A stretch of DNA of 38,682 bases from NCBI GenBank assembly GCA_035473255.1, contig DATIOK010000025.1, positions 1 through 38,682 on the forward strand, given 5' to 3'. Each line of letters begins with the position of its first letter. Position 1 is the stretch's first letter. This stretch comes from JAICYJ01 sp035473255. Its GTDB lineage: Bacteria > Actinomycetota > Thermoleophilia > Gaiellales > JAICJC01. Under the pieces are notes generated by a model. That model searched no databases and was not told the DNA's origin. It saw only the letters and a list, made by a program, of their open reading frames with translations. Positions 23,781-31,287 of this stretch are shown here, piece after piece. The translations under genes and the position numbers were made by a program.

Positions 23781-24982
23781 GACAACACGTCAGCGCCCGG
23801 TCGCGGCTGACGTTGCTGTACACGTCGCTGTTCGCGGTGGGAGGGGCCGCGCTTGTGTCGATCACGTACCTGCTGGTCGCGCACACCCTGGACAGCACGA
23901 CGCCCAGGGCGACCCCGCCGTCGATCCAGCCGGCTCTCGAGCGCTGCCTCCGCGCGGCGTCGCGGCATGGCGGCATCAGTGCCGACGTCATGCGGAAGTG
24001 CGCCGACGTGTATGCAAGCGGTGTCCATGCGGGCGCCGCCGCTCAGCGCAGCACAACGCTCACCCACCTGCTGATCTACTCGCTGTTCACTCTGGCCTGC
24101 GTCATCCTGCTCGCGGCGGTCGCGGGCTGGATCGTCGCCGGCCGCATACTGCGGCCGGTGCGCCGGATCACCGCAGCCGCCCGCGCGGCTAGCGAGCAGA
24201 ACCTGTCCCAGCGCATCGCCCTGCAGGGCCCACGCGACGAGCTGCGTGAGCTCGCCGACACGTTCGACACGATGCTCGAACGGCTCGACCGTGCGTTCAC
24301 CAGCCAGCGGCAGTTCATCGCGAACGCAAGCCATGAGCTACGCACGCCACTGACCCTCATGCGCACCGCGATCGACGTCGTTCTCGCCAAGGCAGAGCCT
24401 ACGCGTGACGAGCTGGTGTCGATGGCCGCCGACGTCCGCCAGGCCGTCGATCACTCCGAGCGGCTGATCGAGGTCCTGCTGATCCTGGCTCGGAACGAGC
24501 AGGCGCGCGTGCTCACCGAACCGTTGGATCTGGCTGCCGTCGCCGAAGACGCGCTCGAGGGACGCACGGCCAAGGGGGTCACCACGACGACCACGCTCGA
24601 AGAGGCTCCGGTGATCGGAGACGGAGTGCTGCTCGAGCGGCTCGTGGCAAACCTGCTCGACAACGCCGAGCTCTACAACGTCGTGGGCGGCACAGTCACC
24701 ATCTCGACCACGACCGACGACGGCGCGTCTGTGGTGCGAGTCGCCAACACCGGGCCGGTTGTCCCACCTGAGCAGGTCGACCGCCTATTCACGCCGTTCG
24801 CGCGCCTCGACAACCGCACGCGCCACGACGGCTTCGGGCTCGGTCTCACCCTCGTCGCATCGATCGCCGCGGTGCACGGAGGCACCGTGGAAGCAAACGC
24901 AACGCCGACCGGTGGGCTGGACGTCAGCGTCCGGCTCCCGCGGCGCGATACCGCGGTCACTACCGCGTCGCCGGTCACCTGA
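23777..24982 (+). CDS. Membrane sensor histidine kinase
   Basis: The 401-aa kinase starts at GTG 23777, overlapping the regulator's TGA. It has two membrane helices (about residues 10-36 and 95-122) around a 58-residue outer sensor loop with two Cys (Cys57, Cys75) that could form a disulfide. A HAMP domain (RILRPVRRITAAARAAS, about 123-175) follows, then the H-box with His186 (FIANASHELRTPL), the N-box (LVANLLDNAELYN) and the G-boxes (GFGLGLTL). The sensor loop gives no hint of the signal. With its regulator it forms a complete two-component system inside the mini-island. Confidence 0.94.
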   Translation: MRQHVSARSRLTLLYTSLFAVGGAALVSITYLLVAHTLDSTTPRATPPSIQPALERCLRAASRHGGISADVMRKCADVYASGVHAGAAAQRSTTLTHLLIYSLFTLACVILLAAVAGWIVAGRILRPVRRITAAARAASEQNLSQRIALQGPRDELRELADTFDTMLERLDRAFTSQRQFIANASHELRTPLTLMRTAIDVVLAKAEPTRDELVSMAADVRQAVDHSERLIEVLLILARNEQARVLTEPLDLAAVAEDALEGRTAKGVTTTTTLEEAPVIGDGVLLERLVANLLDNAELYNVVGGTVTISTTTDDGASVVRVANTGPVVPPEQVDRLFTPFARLDNRTRHDGFGLGLTLVASIAAVHGGTVEANATPTGGLDVSVRLPRRDTAVTTASPVT

Positions 24983-25052
24983 GGTTCGCGGCCGCCGTCA
25001 CCACGCAAGGTGGCGAGGAGCTTGGAGGCCCTGCGGGAACCACAAAATACAG

Positions 25053-25079
25053 CAGCGGTTCGAATCCGCTTAGCTCCAT
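25053..25079 (+). repeat. attR-like tRNA-Ala 3'-end fragment (27 bp)
   Basis: This is an exact copy of 21558-21584, with T-arm and acceptor 3' strand but no 5' half, so it is a fragment and not a functional tRNA. It marks the right end of the island. Confidence 0.9.
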
Positions 25080-25153
25080 GCCTCTAAAATCCGCTTCGTT
25101 AAGCGAGAAACGGGACACCGCACCGGGAGGTTCGGTGCCTTACTCGGGACGGC

Positions 25154-25175
25154 CGCGTCCAACCGATTGGACGCG
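25154..25175. repeat. Inverted repeat, 9-bp arms with 4-nt loop
   Basis: CGCGTCCAA (25154-25162), CCGA loop, TTGGACGCG (25167-25175). It lies in the noncoding region just right of the attR copy. It could be a hairpin ending the CDF transcript from the right, or a recombination or binding site of the element. Confidence 0.4.
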
Positions 25176-25218
25176 ACACGTCGCGGGAGTGGCTTGGTTT
25201 CAGCGCTCGTCGGTTGAT

Positions 25219-25239
25219 CTCTTGGGAGCCTCCCAAGAG
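25219..25239. repeat. 21-bp perfect palindrome
   Basis: CTCTTGGGAG and CTCCCAAGAG flank a single central C. It is 100 nt downstream of the CDF gene stop (minus strand) and has no T-run, so it is more like a protein-binding site or mobile-element relic than a terminator. Confidence 0.45.
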
Positions 25240-25338
25240 TCCTCGACACACAGCGAGCGGGTCGCCGATAGTCGCCGAGACCACGCCGCGAAATTGTCCG
25301 CTTCAGAGCATGAACCCGGGGACAGTGAGCTAGTGCGC

Positions 25339-26142
25339 TTAGTCGATCTCGCCGGGCTCTGTCGTAGAGACGACGCGCCAGGAGTCCCAGGTGATTTTGA
25401 GGATGACCAGGGTGATGGCGAGGCCGATCAGCGGGTCTGCCCTGGGCAGGCCGATTGCGACCAGGGCGGCGCTTGCGATCACGGAGAGTGAGACGAAGCC
25501 GTCGACGCGGGCGTGGTTTCCGTCGGCGATCAGCGCCGGGCTGTGCAGGCGGCGGCCGGCACGGAGTCTGACCTGTCCGGCGATCTCGTTTCCAATGAAG
25601 CCGATCACGCCAGCTCCGGCCAGCACCCACAGGTGCGTCAGCGTCTGAGGATGGAGCAGTCGCTGGATCGACTCGTAGAACGCGACGCAGGCGGAGAAGA
25701 AAATCACCGCGACGACGGCTAGGCCGGCGAGCTTCTCGCCGCGGAAGCTGCGAAGCAGAAATGCGATCCCTAGCGGGATCGCGGTGAGCGCGTCACCGGC
25801 GTTGTGGATCAGGTCAGCGAGGAGCGCGACTGAGCCGGATGCGACGAGGATCACCAGCTGGGCGGCTGCGACCACGCCCAGCACACCGAGGCTGATCGCA
25901 ACAGCCTTCACGCCCTCATGTGAGCGCACGATCGAACGGTCGATCAGGCCGTGCGAATGATCGTGACCATGCGCGTGCTCGTGGCTGCGTCCGTGTTCGT
26001 CACGGTGGTCGTGCGTTTGGTGCTGCTCATGTGGGTGGTTGTGGGCGCTCGGACCGTCGTGTGACTGTCCAGGCGGGTGTTCGTGCTCGTGGGTGTGCTC
26101 GAGCTCGCCGTGGCGGTGGGTATGGGTGTGCACGGTCGTCAT
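25339..26142 (-). CDS. His-rich CDF metal-cation exporter lacking the C-terminal domain
   Basis: CDF proteins export Zn, Cd, Co, Ni or related divalent ions by proton antiport. The first 64 residues hold 22 His, alternating with acidic and small residues, as a metal-binding tail. Six membrane helices follow (about 80-255). Both transport-site motifs are intact: HxxxD at His113-Asp117 (LADLIHNAGDAL) and His210-Asp214 (DGNHARVDGFVS). The protein stops soon after TM6 (WDSWRVVSTTEPGEID), so the usual C-terminal cytoplasmic dimer domain of about 80 residues is absent. It is divergent from the ArsR metal sensor at 26230, which probably controls it. Confidence 0.9.
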   Translation of the reverse strand: MTTVHTHTHRHGELEHTHEHEHPPGQSHDGPSAHNHPHEQHQTHDHRDEHGRSHEHAHGHDHSHGLIDRSIVRSHEGVKAVAISLGVLGVVAAAQLVILVASGSVALLADLIHNAGDALTAIPLGIAFLLRSFRGEKLAGLAVVAVIFFSACVAFYESIQRLLHPQTLTHLWVLAGAGVIGFIGNEIAGQVRLRAGRRLHSPALIADGNHARVDGFVSLSVIASAALVAIGLPRADPLIGLAITLVILKITWDSWRVVSTTEPGEID

Positions 26143-26225
26143 GAAGCCAGAGTACCGCCCATTTGGTCGGAGTCCGCCCCGCGTTGACGACGGCCGGGGT
26201 GGCGTGCGCGTGCCGAGTCGGATAC

Positions 26226-26241
26226 CTTCATGATTGTGAAG
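26226..26241. promoter_or_regulatory. Inverted repeat over the arsR start (CTTCA-N6-TGAAG)
   Basis: CTTCA (26226-26230) and TGAAG (26237-26241) overlap the ATG of the ArsR gene in the divergent region between it and the CDF gene. ArsR/SmtB operators are imperfect palindromes of this size near starts. The arms are short, so the assignment is tentative. Confidence 0.35.
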
Positions 26242-26631
26242 ACATCTGATCAGTCGGTCGTGGTGCCGCTCGATAGGTGCGCGGTGGCGTGCGTCGATCC
26301 CGAGCGGGTCGCGGCGGTCGCTGAGCGGCTGCCGGATGAGCGGGAGAGCCAGCGTCTGGCCGAGACGTTCCGGGTGCTGTCCGATCCGGGCCGCGTGCGC
26401 CTGATCGTCGCGCTCTTGGAAGGCGAGCTGTGTGTCTGTGACCTGGCCGCCGTCACCGGCCTGTCTGAGACGGCCTGCTCACACAACCTGCGGCTGCTGC
26501 GCTCAGCTCGCCTGGTGCGCTATCGAAAGCAGGGCCGAAACGTCTACTACGCACTCGACGACGCCCACATCCGGCTGTTGCTCGACGTCGGTCTCCAGCA
26601 TCTCGCCCACGAGGACGGCGAGCGTGGCTGA
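26230..26631 (+). CDS. ArsR/SmtB-family metal-sensing repressor
   Basis: The 133-aa winged-helix protein carries two metal-site signatures. ELCVCDL (Cys68, Cys70) is the alpha3N thiolate motif of ArsR/CadC-type sensors. In the last helix, Asp111, His113, His124 and His127 form DxHx10HxxH, the alpha5 Zn/Co/Ni site of SmtB/CzrA-type sensors. Cys17 and Cys21 in the N-terminal arm could add thiolates, as in CadC. On metal binding it would leave the operator, allowing efflux gene expression. Its last 8 nt overlap the next CDF-like gene, and the His-rich CDF is divergent, so both are probable targets. Confidence 0.92.
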   Translation: MIVKTSDQSVVVPLDRCAVACVDPERVAAVAERLPDERESQRLAETFRVLSDPGRVRLIVALLEGELCVCDLAAVTGLSETACSHNLRLLRSARLVRYRKQGRNVYYALDDAHIRLLLDVGLQHLAHEDGERG

Positions 26632-27313
26632 GCCCCTTACCGAGGCATCCGGCAGCGCGGTCGCGGCTGTCGCGATCACCACGTCGCGGCTTCGGCTCGG
26701 CCAGGCCGAGCGGGCGCGGCTGCAGCGGCGGGCGCGGCTGCTGGCCTGGGGCGGTAATGCCTGGCATGTCGCCGAGTTCGCGATCGCCCTCGCCGCCGGC
26801 ATCGCCGCCAGTTCGATCGCATTGATCGGCTTTGGCGTCGACAGCTTGATCGAAGTTCTCGCCGGCGCCGTCGTGGTGTGGCTGTTCAGCGGTGACCGCA
26901 TCGGCTCCCCCACCGCCGAGCGGCGGGCCCAGCAGGCGATCAGCATCTCCTTCGGCTTGCTCGCCGTCTACGTCACGGTCGAGGCGTTGCGCACGCTCGC
27001 CGCTGGCCACCACCCCGACGCGAGCTGGGTCGGGATCGGCCTGGCCGCCTTCACCGCCGTGACGATGCCGCTGCTCGCACGGGCGAAGCGGCGCGTCGGT
27101 CATGCACTCGGCTCGAGCGCCACCGTCTCGGAGGCCAGGCAGACCTCGCTCTGTGCCTACCTCTCAGTCGCGCTTCTGGTTGGGCTCGGCGCCAACGCGG
27201 TGTTCGGGCTTTGGTGGGCCGATCCAACGGCGGCCCTCGTGATCGCCAGCATCGCCGCGCGCGAGGGCGTGCAGAGCTGGCGCGGCGAGGCCTGCACTGG
27301 CGGATGCTGCTGA
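26624..27313 (+). CDS. CDF-superfamily cation transporter with unusual metal site
   Basis: Starting at GTG 26624, within the ArsR stop region, the 229-aa protein has six hydrophobic segments in the CDF pattern. The TM2 site reads GFGVDSLIEVLAG, giving Asp73 and Glu77 instead of the HxxxD of classical CDFs, and TM5 has SEARQTSLCAY (Glu170, Gln173). TM1 holds His48 and Glu51 (AWHVAEFAIAL). The protein ends in a Cys-rich CTGGCC and also lacks the large C-terminal domain. Ion choice is unknown; altered ligands suggest a substrate other than Zn. Overlap with the metal sensor makes co-regulation likely. Confidence 0.75.
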   Translation: MAEPLTEASGSAVAAVAITTSRLRLGQAERARLQRRARLLAWGGNAWHVAEFAIALAAGIAASSIALIGFGVDSLIEVLAGAVVVWLFSGDRIGSPTAERRAQQAISISFGLLAVYVTVEALRTLAAGHHPDASWVGIGLAAFTAVTMPLLARAKRRVGHALGSSATVSEARQTSLCAYLSVALLVGLGANAVFGLWWADPTAALVIASIAAREGVQSWRGEACTGGCC

Positions 27314-27349
27314 GTCGATGCCCGGCGTCGGGATCCGAAGGGGGTGTAA

Positions 27350-27676
27350 ATGGACTCGGTGATCCTCACCTTCCCGGCTGACCCGAGCGCTCTCGCAGCG
27401 CCCGCTTGTAGCCTCTCGCCCGATTCCATGCGTGAGCGCGCTGGCGCCTGGGCTTCGCTTCGCGATCGCTACTTGATCGAGCGGACTCGTTCTGAGAACC
27501 GGGCGATGTCGCGGTGGCAGGCAGAAGGGCTCGTTGAGGTGCAGGCGCTCGTTGAGGCGGAGCGGGACTGCTGCCCATTTCTCGCGTTCACGCTGACCCT
27601 CGGTGAGGAGTGGATCGAGCTCGAAACGATGTTCCCTGACGGCGTGAGCTCCGGCCTGTTCCCGGACGTCGGGTAG
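27350..27676 (+). CDS. Small protein with ERDCCPF motif, metal-resistance-associated
   Basis: The 108-aa product has a beta-strand start (MDSVILTFPADP), a central helical part, and near residues 69-81 EAERDCCPFLAFTL, with adjacent Cys74 and Cys75. A similar E-x-CCPFL element occurs in small proteins often coded near arsenic and mercury genes (from memory), whose function is not established. The vicinal Cys pair could bind thiophilic metal. It follows the CDF-like gene by 36 nt on the same strand and is probably the third gene of that operon. Confidence 0.6.
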   Translation: MDSVILTFPADPSALAAPACSLSPDSMRERAGAWASLRDRYLIERTRSENRAMSRWQAEGLVEVQALVEAERDCCPFLAFTLTLGEEWIELETMFPDGVSSGLFPDVG

Positions 27677-27695
27677 CCCGCCGAGCTCGTTCGAT

Positions 27696-27852
27696 TCAGC
27701 CCGGCCTGTGATTGTGCCGGTCGTCGTGGATGATCAGCGTGAGGTCGAGCACGAACAGCGTGATGGCAAGATCGTTCACCGACGGCGGCAGTGAGGGGTA
27801 GATCTGGGTCGCCGCCCAAAGCAGGAGGGCCAGGCGTGGCGTTCCGTGTCAT
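27696..27852 (-). pseudogene. Frameshifted small membrane-protein gene
   Basis: A start at ATG 27850-27852, 1 nt after the stop of the upstream flavoprotein gene, reads MTRNATP and then a non-protein-like sequence. From codon 6 onward another frame reads like a real protein, RLALLLWAATQIYPSL then PSVNDLAITLFVLDLTLI, with two hydrophobic parts, ending at a TGA at 27696. The length from ATG to that TGA is 157 nt (3n+1), so one base is in excess or was misread. It could be a sequencing error, a programmed shift or a decayed gene. Confidence 0.45.
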
Positions 27853-27853
27853 G

Positions 27854-28819
27854 TCAGACCGCCGACGTGCGGGTTTGGGGTGGTTGAGCGTCGTGGCGAG
27901 ACTCGGGGAGTTGGTTGAGCAGTGAGGCGTTGATGGCGTAGGCTGCTCGTGCTCCGCTGCCGGTGGCTACCGCGACTGACTGCACCGGGGTGGCGGCGTC
28001 GCCTCCGATGTAGAGGCCGGGGACGCTGCTTTGACCGGTTGGATCGATGGCGACGGTTCCGGTGTCGGTGAGCTCGGCCCCCAGGGTGACCGCAAGGTCG
28101 CTCGCTAGCGCGAGCTGCGGCTGGATGAACAGCGCGTCTCGGGCTACCGGAGAATGCTCGTGCAGCACGATGTGCATGCCGCCGTCTCGTTCGTCGATCC
28201 GTTCGACGTGTTCGGTGCGCACGTCGATGCCGGCGGCGGCGAGTTGTCGCTCTTGCTCGATGCTGAAGGCCGTCGGTGAGTCGCAAAAGACGGCCACGTC
28301 ATTGCTGAGCGAGGTCAGGAGCAGCGCCTGGTGTACCGCCCGCTCGCCGGATCCGTAGACAGCGAGCCGCTGATCTTGCACCTCCCAGCCGTGGCAGTAA
28401 GGGCAGTGGAAGACATTGGTGCCCCACAGCTCGGCGAGGCCGGTCACGGCAGGGAGGCCGTAGTGCATGCCGTGTGCGAGCAGCAGGCGGCGGCCTGTGA
28501 CCCAGCCGTCATCCGCGAGCTGCAGGGCGAAGGCGTCGTCGTCGAGCTTGCGGGCGGCACAGGCCGAAACATGGCGAAGCTCGACGGTTGTGTACGGGCC
28601 GAGCTGCTGGCGGCCGACGCGCCGCAAATCGCTCGGCGGGGTGCCGTCCTGCGCCAGGAAGCCGTGCACCGCCCGCGAGACGGCGTGTGCTGGAGCGTCG
28701 GTGTCGACGACGAGCACTCGGCGACGCATCCGCCCAAGCACGAGGGCAGCGTTTAGGCCGGCGGGGCCCGCGCCGACAATCAGGACGTCGTACTCGTTGG
28801 ATTCTGCGACTTGGTTCAT
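27854..28819 (-). CDS. Thioredoxin-reductase-like flavoprotein with CPYC motif
   Basis: The 321-aa product (ATG 28817-28819, preceded by GAGGAGGG; the open frame extends 54 nt further) has an N-terminal FAD motif (VLIVGAGPAGLNAALVLGRM), a central CPYCHGWEV with a redox Cys pair near residues 139-142, an NAD(P) site (YGSGERAVHQALLL) and the closing LYIGGDAATPVQSVAVATGSG. The CPYC-H-G variant is shared with dithiol oxidases of the GliT/HlmI type and with many bacterial TrxR-like proteins, so the partner may be a thioredoxin or a small dithiol. It follows the permease gene by 34 nt. In this setting a role in thiol redox under metal stress is inferred. Confidence 0.88.
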   Translation of the reverse strand: MNQVAESNEYDVLIVGAGPAGLNAALVLGRMRRRVLVVDTDAPAHAVSRAVHGFLAQDGTPPSDLRRVGRQQLGPYTTVELRHVSACAARKLDDDAFALQLADDGWVTGRRLLLAHGMHYGLPAVTGLAELWGTNVFHCPYCHGWEVQDQRLAVYGSGERAVHQALLLTSLSNDVAVFCDSPTAFSIEQERQLAAAGIDVRTEHVERIDERDGGMHIVLHEHSPVARDALFIQPQLALASDLAVTLGAELTDTGTVAIDPTGQSSVPGLYIGGDAATPVQSVAVATGSGARAAYAINASLLNQLPESRHDAQPPQTRTSAV

Positions 28820-28853
28820 CGTGCCCTCCTCGGGCATACAGAGTCTTTCAGCG

Positions 28854-30035
28854 TTAGCCGTGACCATCAGCATGAACGTGCTCTGATCGGCTGGGTGGGG
28901 CGTTCATCATCTTGAGCATGGGCAAGCCGCCGGTGGCTACGAAGCGCCAGATCAGTATTGCGGCGAGGGCCAGGAAGGCGATGTTGAGGATGGTGGTGTA
29001 GTTCCAGGTGATGGATGCCTCGACGATCTTGGCGTGTCGTTCGGTCGGTGTGAGGCCGATCGCCTGGAAGAGGAGTTCGACTGCGAGTCCCGAGAGCGCC
29101 ATCGCGGTGTAGAAGGTGACGAGCAGGAATGCGGCCACCCTGAGGCCGTAGTAGCGGCGGTAGATGTCGAGGATGGGCAGGATGATCAGGTCGGCGAAGA
29201 TGAATGCGAGCACGCCGCCGAAGCTGATGCCGCCGTTCCACAGCACGGCCGCCAGCGGGACGTTTCCGATCGAGCAGACGAAGCTCAACATGGCAACCAG
29301 CGGTCCGATGATCGGCCCCCAGAACTTCGCCAGCGTGGGGTGGTGTTCGAAGAACAGCCGCTGCCAGAACGATTCGGGCACCCACGCCGCGAGCGCACCC
29401 GCGATCAGCAGGCCACCGACGATGTCGCGCCAGATCGCAGCCCAGTCCATCACGAAGTAGTTCGCGGTCGCGGTGAACCCCTCGGGGGATCGCAGTCGCT
29501 GCCAGACAGAGCCGCTCTGGTGGACGCTCATGTCCATTTCGGCGTGGCCCTCCATCGAGCCCACCAGGCCTTTGTCGGCCTGCTCCCGCGCCTCATCGAC
29601 CAGGCGCTGGGTCAGAAACCTGCGAAACAGTAGGGCTAGCAACCCGATCATCAGCGGACCCCCGATGAACTCGGCGAGGGTGAACCGCCAGCCGAGTAGC
29701 AGCGCCATGATGATGCCGAGCTCCACAACGAGGTTCGTCGAGGCGAACTGGAACGCCATCGCGGCCGTGAAGTCGGCGCCCTTGCGAAAGATCGAGCGAG
29801 CCAAGGCCACGGACGCGTAGGAGCAGCTTGATGAGGCGGCGCCCAACCCGGTTGCGATCACCAGTGAGTGCGCCGAGTCGTCGGGTAGCAGTCGGCGCAT
29901 CTCTCCCTTGGCCACGACGGCCTGCACGGCGGCGGAAAGCGCGAAGCCCAGGATCAGTGCCCACAGGATCTCCCAGAACATCCCGAAGGCGAAGGAGAGC
30001 GCGTCGCCCAGATTGGTCAGAACCGCAACGAGCAT
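28854..30035 (-). CDS. DUF318/ArsP-type permease
   Basis: The 393-aa protein has about eight to ten hydrophobic helices and the family motif GAASSSCSYASVALARSIF, followed by KGADFTAAMAFQFASTNLV, around residues 64-105. Family members include ArsP, which exports organoarsenicals, and uncharacterised UPF0718 permeases. A cytosolic His-containing loop sits near residue 165 (GHAEMDMSVHQSG) and the C-terminus ends with HVHADGHG, a possible metal-binding tail. It is directly upstream of the thioredoxin-reductase-like gene. The substrate is not decidable; metal(loid) or small-molecule efflux is inferred. Confidence 0.85.
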   Translation of the reverse strand: MLVAVLTNLGDALSFAFGMFWEILWALILGFALSAAVQAVVAKGEMRRLLPDDSAHSLVIATGLGAASSSCSYASVALARSIFRKGADFTAAMAFQFASTNLVVELGIIMALLLGWRFTLAEFIGGPLMIGLLALLFRRFLTQRLVDEAREQADKGLVGSMEGHAEMDMSVHQSGSVWQRLRSPEGFTATANYFVMDWAAIWRDIVGGLLIAGALAAWVPESFWQRLFFEHHPTLAKFWGPIIGPLVAMLSFVCSIGNVPLAAVLWNGGISFGGVLAFIFADLIILPILDIYRRYYGLRVAAFLLVTFYTAMALSGLAVELLFQAIGLTPTERHAKIVEASITWNYTTILNIAFLALAAILIWRFVATGGLPMLKMMNAPPSRSEHVHADGHG

Positions 30036-30044
30036 CGCCGAACC

Positions 30045-31169
30045 TTACGGTCGGCTTGGAACTTGTGCAGATCGCTTTGTGCCGGGCGGCGCCGGCATCG
30101 GGGTAGCGGGAGTAACTTGCTCGATCCCATGAGCAGCGCATCCCGCATCCTCAACGGCGCCAGCCGAGGTCGTCGGTTGGAGGACTGCCACATCGCCGAG
30201 TACGACTAGGACGACCTTACCCCGGGCGTTGCCGTCCTGCAGGTAGCGGATGGCGGTTGGCGCCTCTCTTAGCGGGTACGTCCGGTCGATCACCGGGGTG
30301 ATCTTCCCGGCCTCGACCAGCTCCTTGAGGGCGGTCATGTCCCGGTGGTTCTCCTTGGGCATCAGCGTTCTCAGCTTCTGGCCCACGAACGGGGAGAGCA
30401 GGAGCGCCCGGATCTGGCGATCGTTGCCGCCAAGCCAACGGCCGCCGGTCTCACCTCCGATGATGACGAGCGTCCCCTTCGCGGTGAGGGCGTGCCGGAG
30501 TCGCGACAACGACGAGTTCCCGCCGATATCGAGTATCACGTCGTACTGTCGCCTAACTTCCGCGAAGTCGTCGCGCCGGTAGTCGATGATGTGATCGGCG
30601 CCCAAGGAACGGACCATGTCCGCCTTGGTGGCGCTGCACACGGCTGTCACCTCTGCCTTGAACGCCTTGGCGATCTGTACTGCGAATGTCCCAACCCCTC
30701 CCGACGCACCGATGATCAACACCTTCTGACCCGGCTCAACCCGTCCGTAGTCGCGCACGGCTTGTAGGGCCGGCGAGCCTGAGACGGCGACTGCCGCGGC
30801 CTGCTCGAAGGTGAGGTTCGCGGGCTTGGCCGCGAGCTTGTTCTCGGGAGCGCGCGCGTACTCTGCGAACGCGCCCTTGCCGATGCCGAACACCTCGTCG
30901 CCTGGCCGAAATCGGGCCACGTCCTTGCCGACGACCTCCACGACCCCGGCCACGTCCATGCCGAGAACCGGGGTCTTGGGCCTGCGGAACCCGTAGCCAG
31001 CAAGGCGGATTGGGTAGGGCAGGCCCGTCATGATGTGCCATACACCTCGGTCCACACCGGCCGCATGCACGCGGATGAGCACCTCATCGTCAGCAATCTC
31101 GGGCATGTCGACGTCTCGATACTCGAGAACCTCGGTCGAGCCGTACGTGTCTTGAACGATTGCCTTCAC
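30045..31169 (-). CDS. Medium-chain NAD(P)-dependent dehydrogenase (quinone-reductase type)
   Basis: The 374-aa protein starts at GTG 31167-31169, with GAGGAG 8 nt upstream. It has the GroES-like half (VLIRVHAAGVDRGVWHIMTG, GMDVAGVVEVVG) and a Rossmann half with LIIGASGGVGTFAVQIAKA near residue 150. Structural- and catalytic-zinc ligands of alcohol dehydrogenases are lacking, so it belongs to the zinc-free quinone oxidoreductase/YhdH-like group that reduces quinones or enals. Family members end near GKVVLVV, at about residue 323; here an extra 50 Ala/Pro/Thr-rich residues follow with no known domain and run to 9 nt before the permease start. Confidence 0.85.
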   Translation of the reverse strand: MKAIVQDTYGSTEVLEYRDVDMPEIADDEVLIRVHAAGVDRGVWHIMTGLPYPIRLAGYGFRRPKTPVLGMDVAGVVEVVGKDVARFRPGDEVFGIGKGAFAEYARAPENKLAAKPANLTFEQAAAVAVSGSPALQAVRDYGRVEPGQKVLIIGASGGVGTFAVQIAKAFKAEVTAVCSATKADMVRSLGADHIIDYRRDDFAEVRRQYDVILDIGGNSSLSRLRHALTAKGTLVIIGGETGGRWLGGNDRQIRALLLSPFVGQKLRTLMPKENHRDMTALKELVEAGKITPVIDRTYPLREAPTAIRYLQDGNARGKVVLVVLGDVAVLQPTTSAGAVEDAGCAAHGIEQVTPATPMPAPPGTKRSAQVPSRP

Positions 31170-31287
31170 GGCGCATCTCCTCGCTGGGTCGAGTCTCCGG
31201 GGTGTTCACAAACGGCCAATGGCGGGCGTGTGAGAACCGGGTGGGCGACACGCACCCGTGAGGGAATGCAGAGCGGTCGCATCGAGG

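Larger units (their letters stand above)
21585..25079 (+). mobile_element. 3.5-kb integrase-less island in tRNA-Ala
   Basis: The segment between the two 27-bp copies carries one membrane protein gene and a divergent two-component system, and ends with the tRNA fragment. It has no integrase, excisionase or replication gene, so it is a decayed or satellite element that would need an integrase in trans, or one member of a tandem set continuing to the right. Boundaries follow from the repeats; mobility is inferred. Confidence 0.75.
24983..25338. other. Intergenic region with attR and several palindromes
   Basis: No gene is visible in these 356 bases. They hold the attR-like tRNA fragment (25053-25079) and a cluster of inverted repeats: GCTT-cgtt-AAGC (25093-25104), GCACCG/CGGTGC (25120-25138), CGCGTCCAA/TTGGACGCG (25154-25175) and a 21-bp perfect palindrome (25219-25239). 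Confidence 0.6.
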
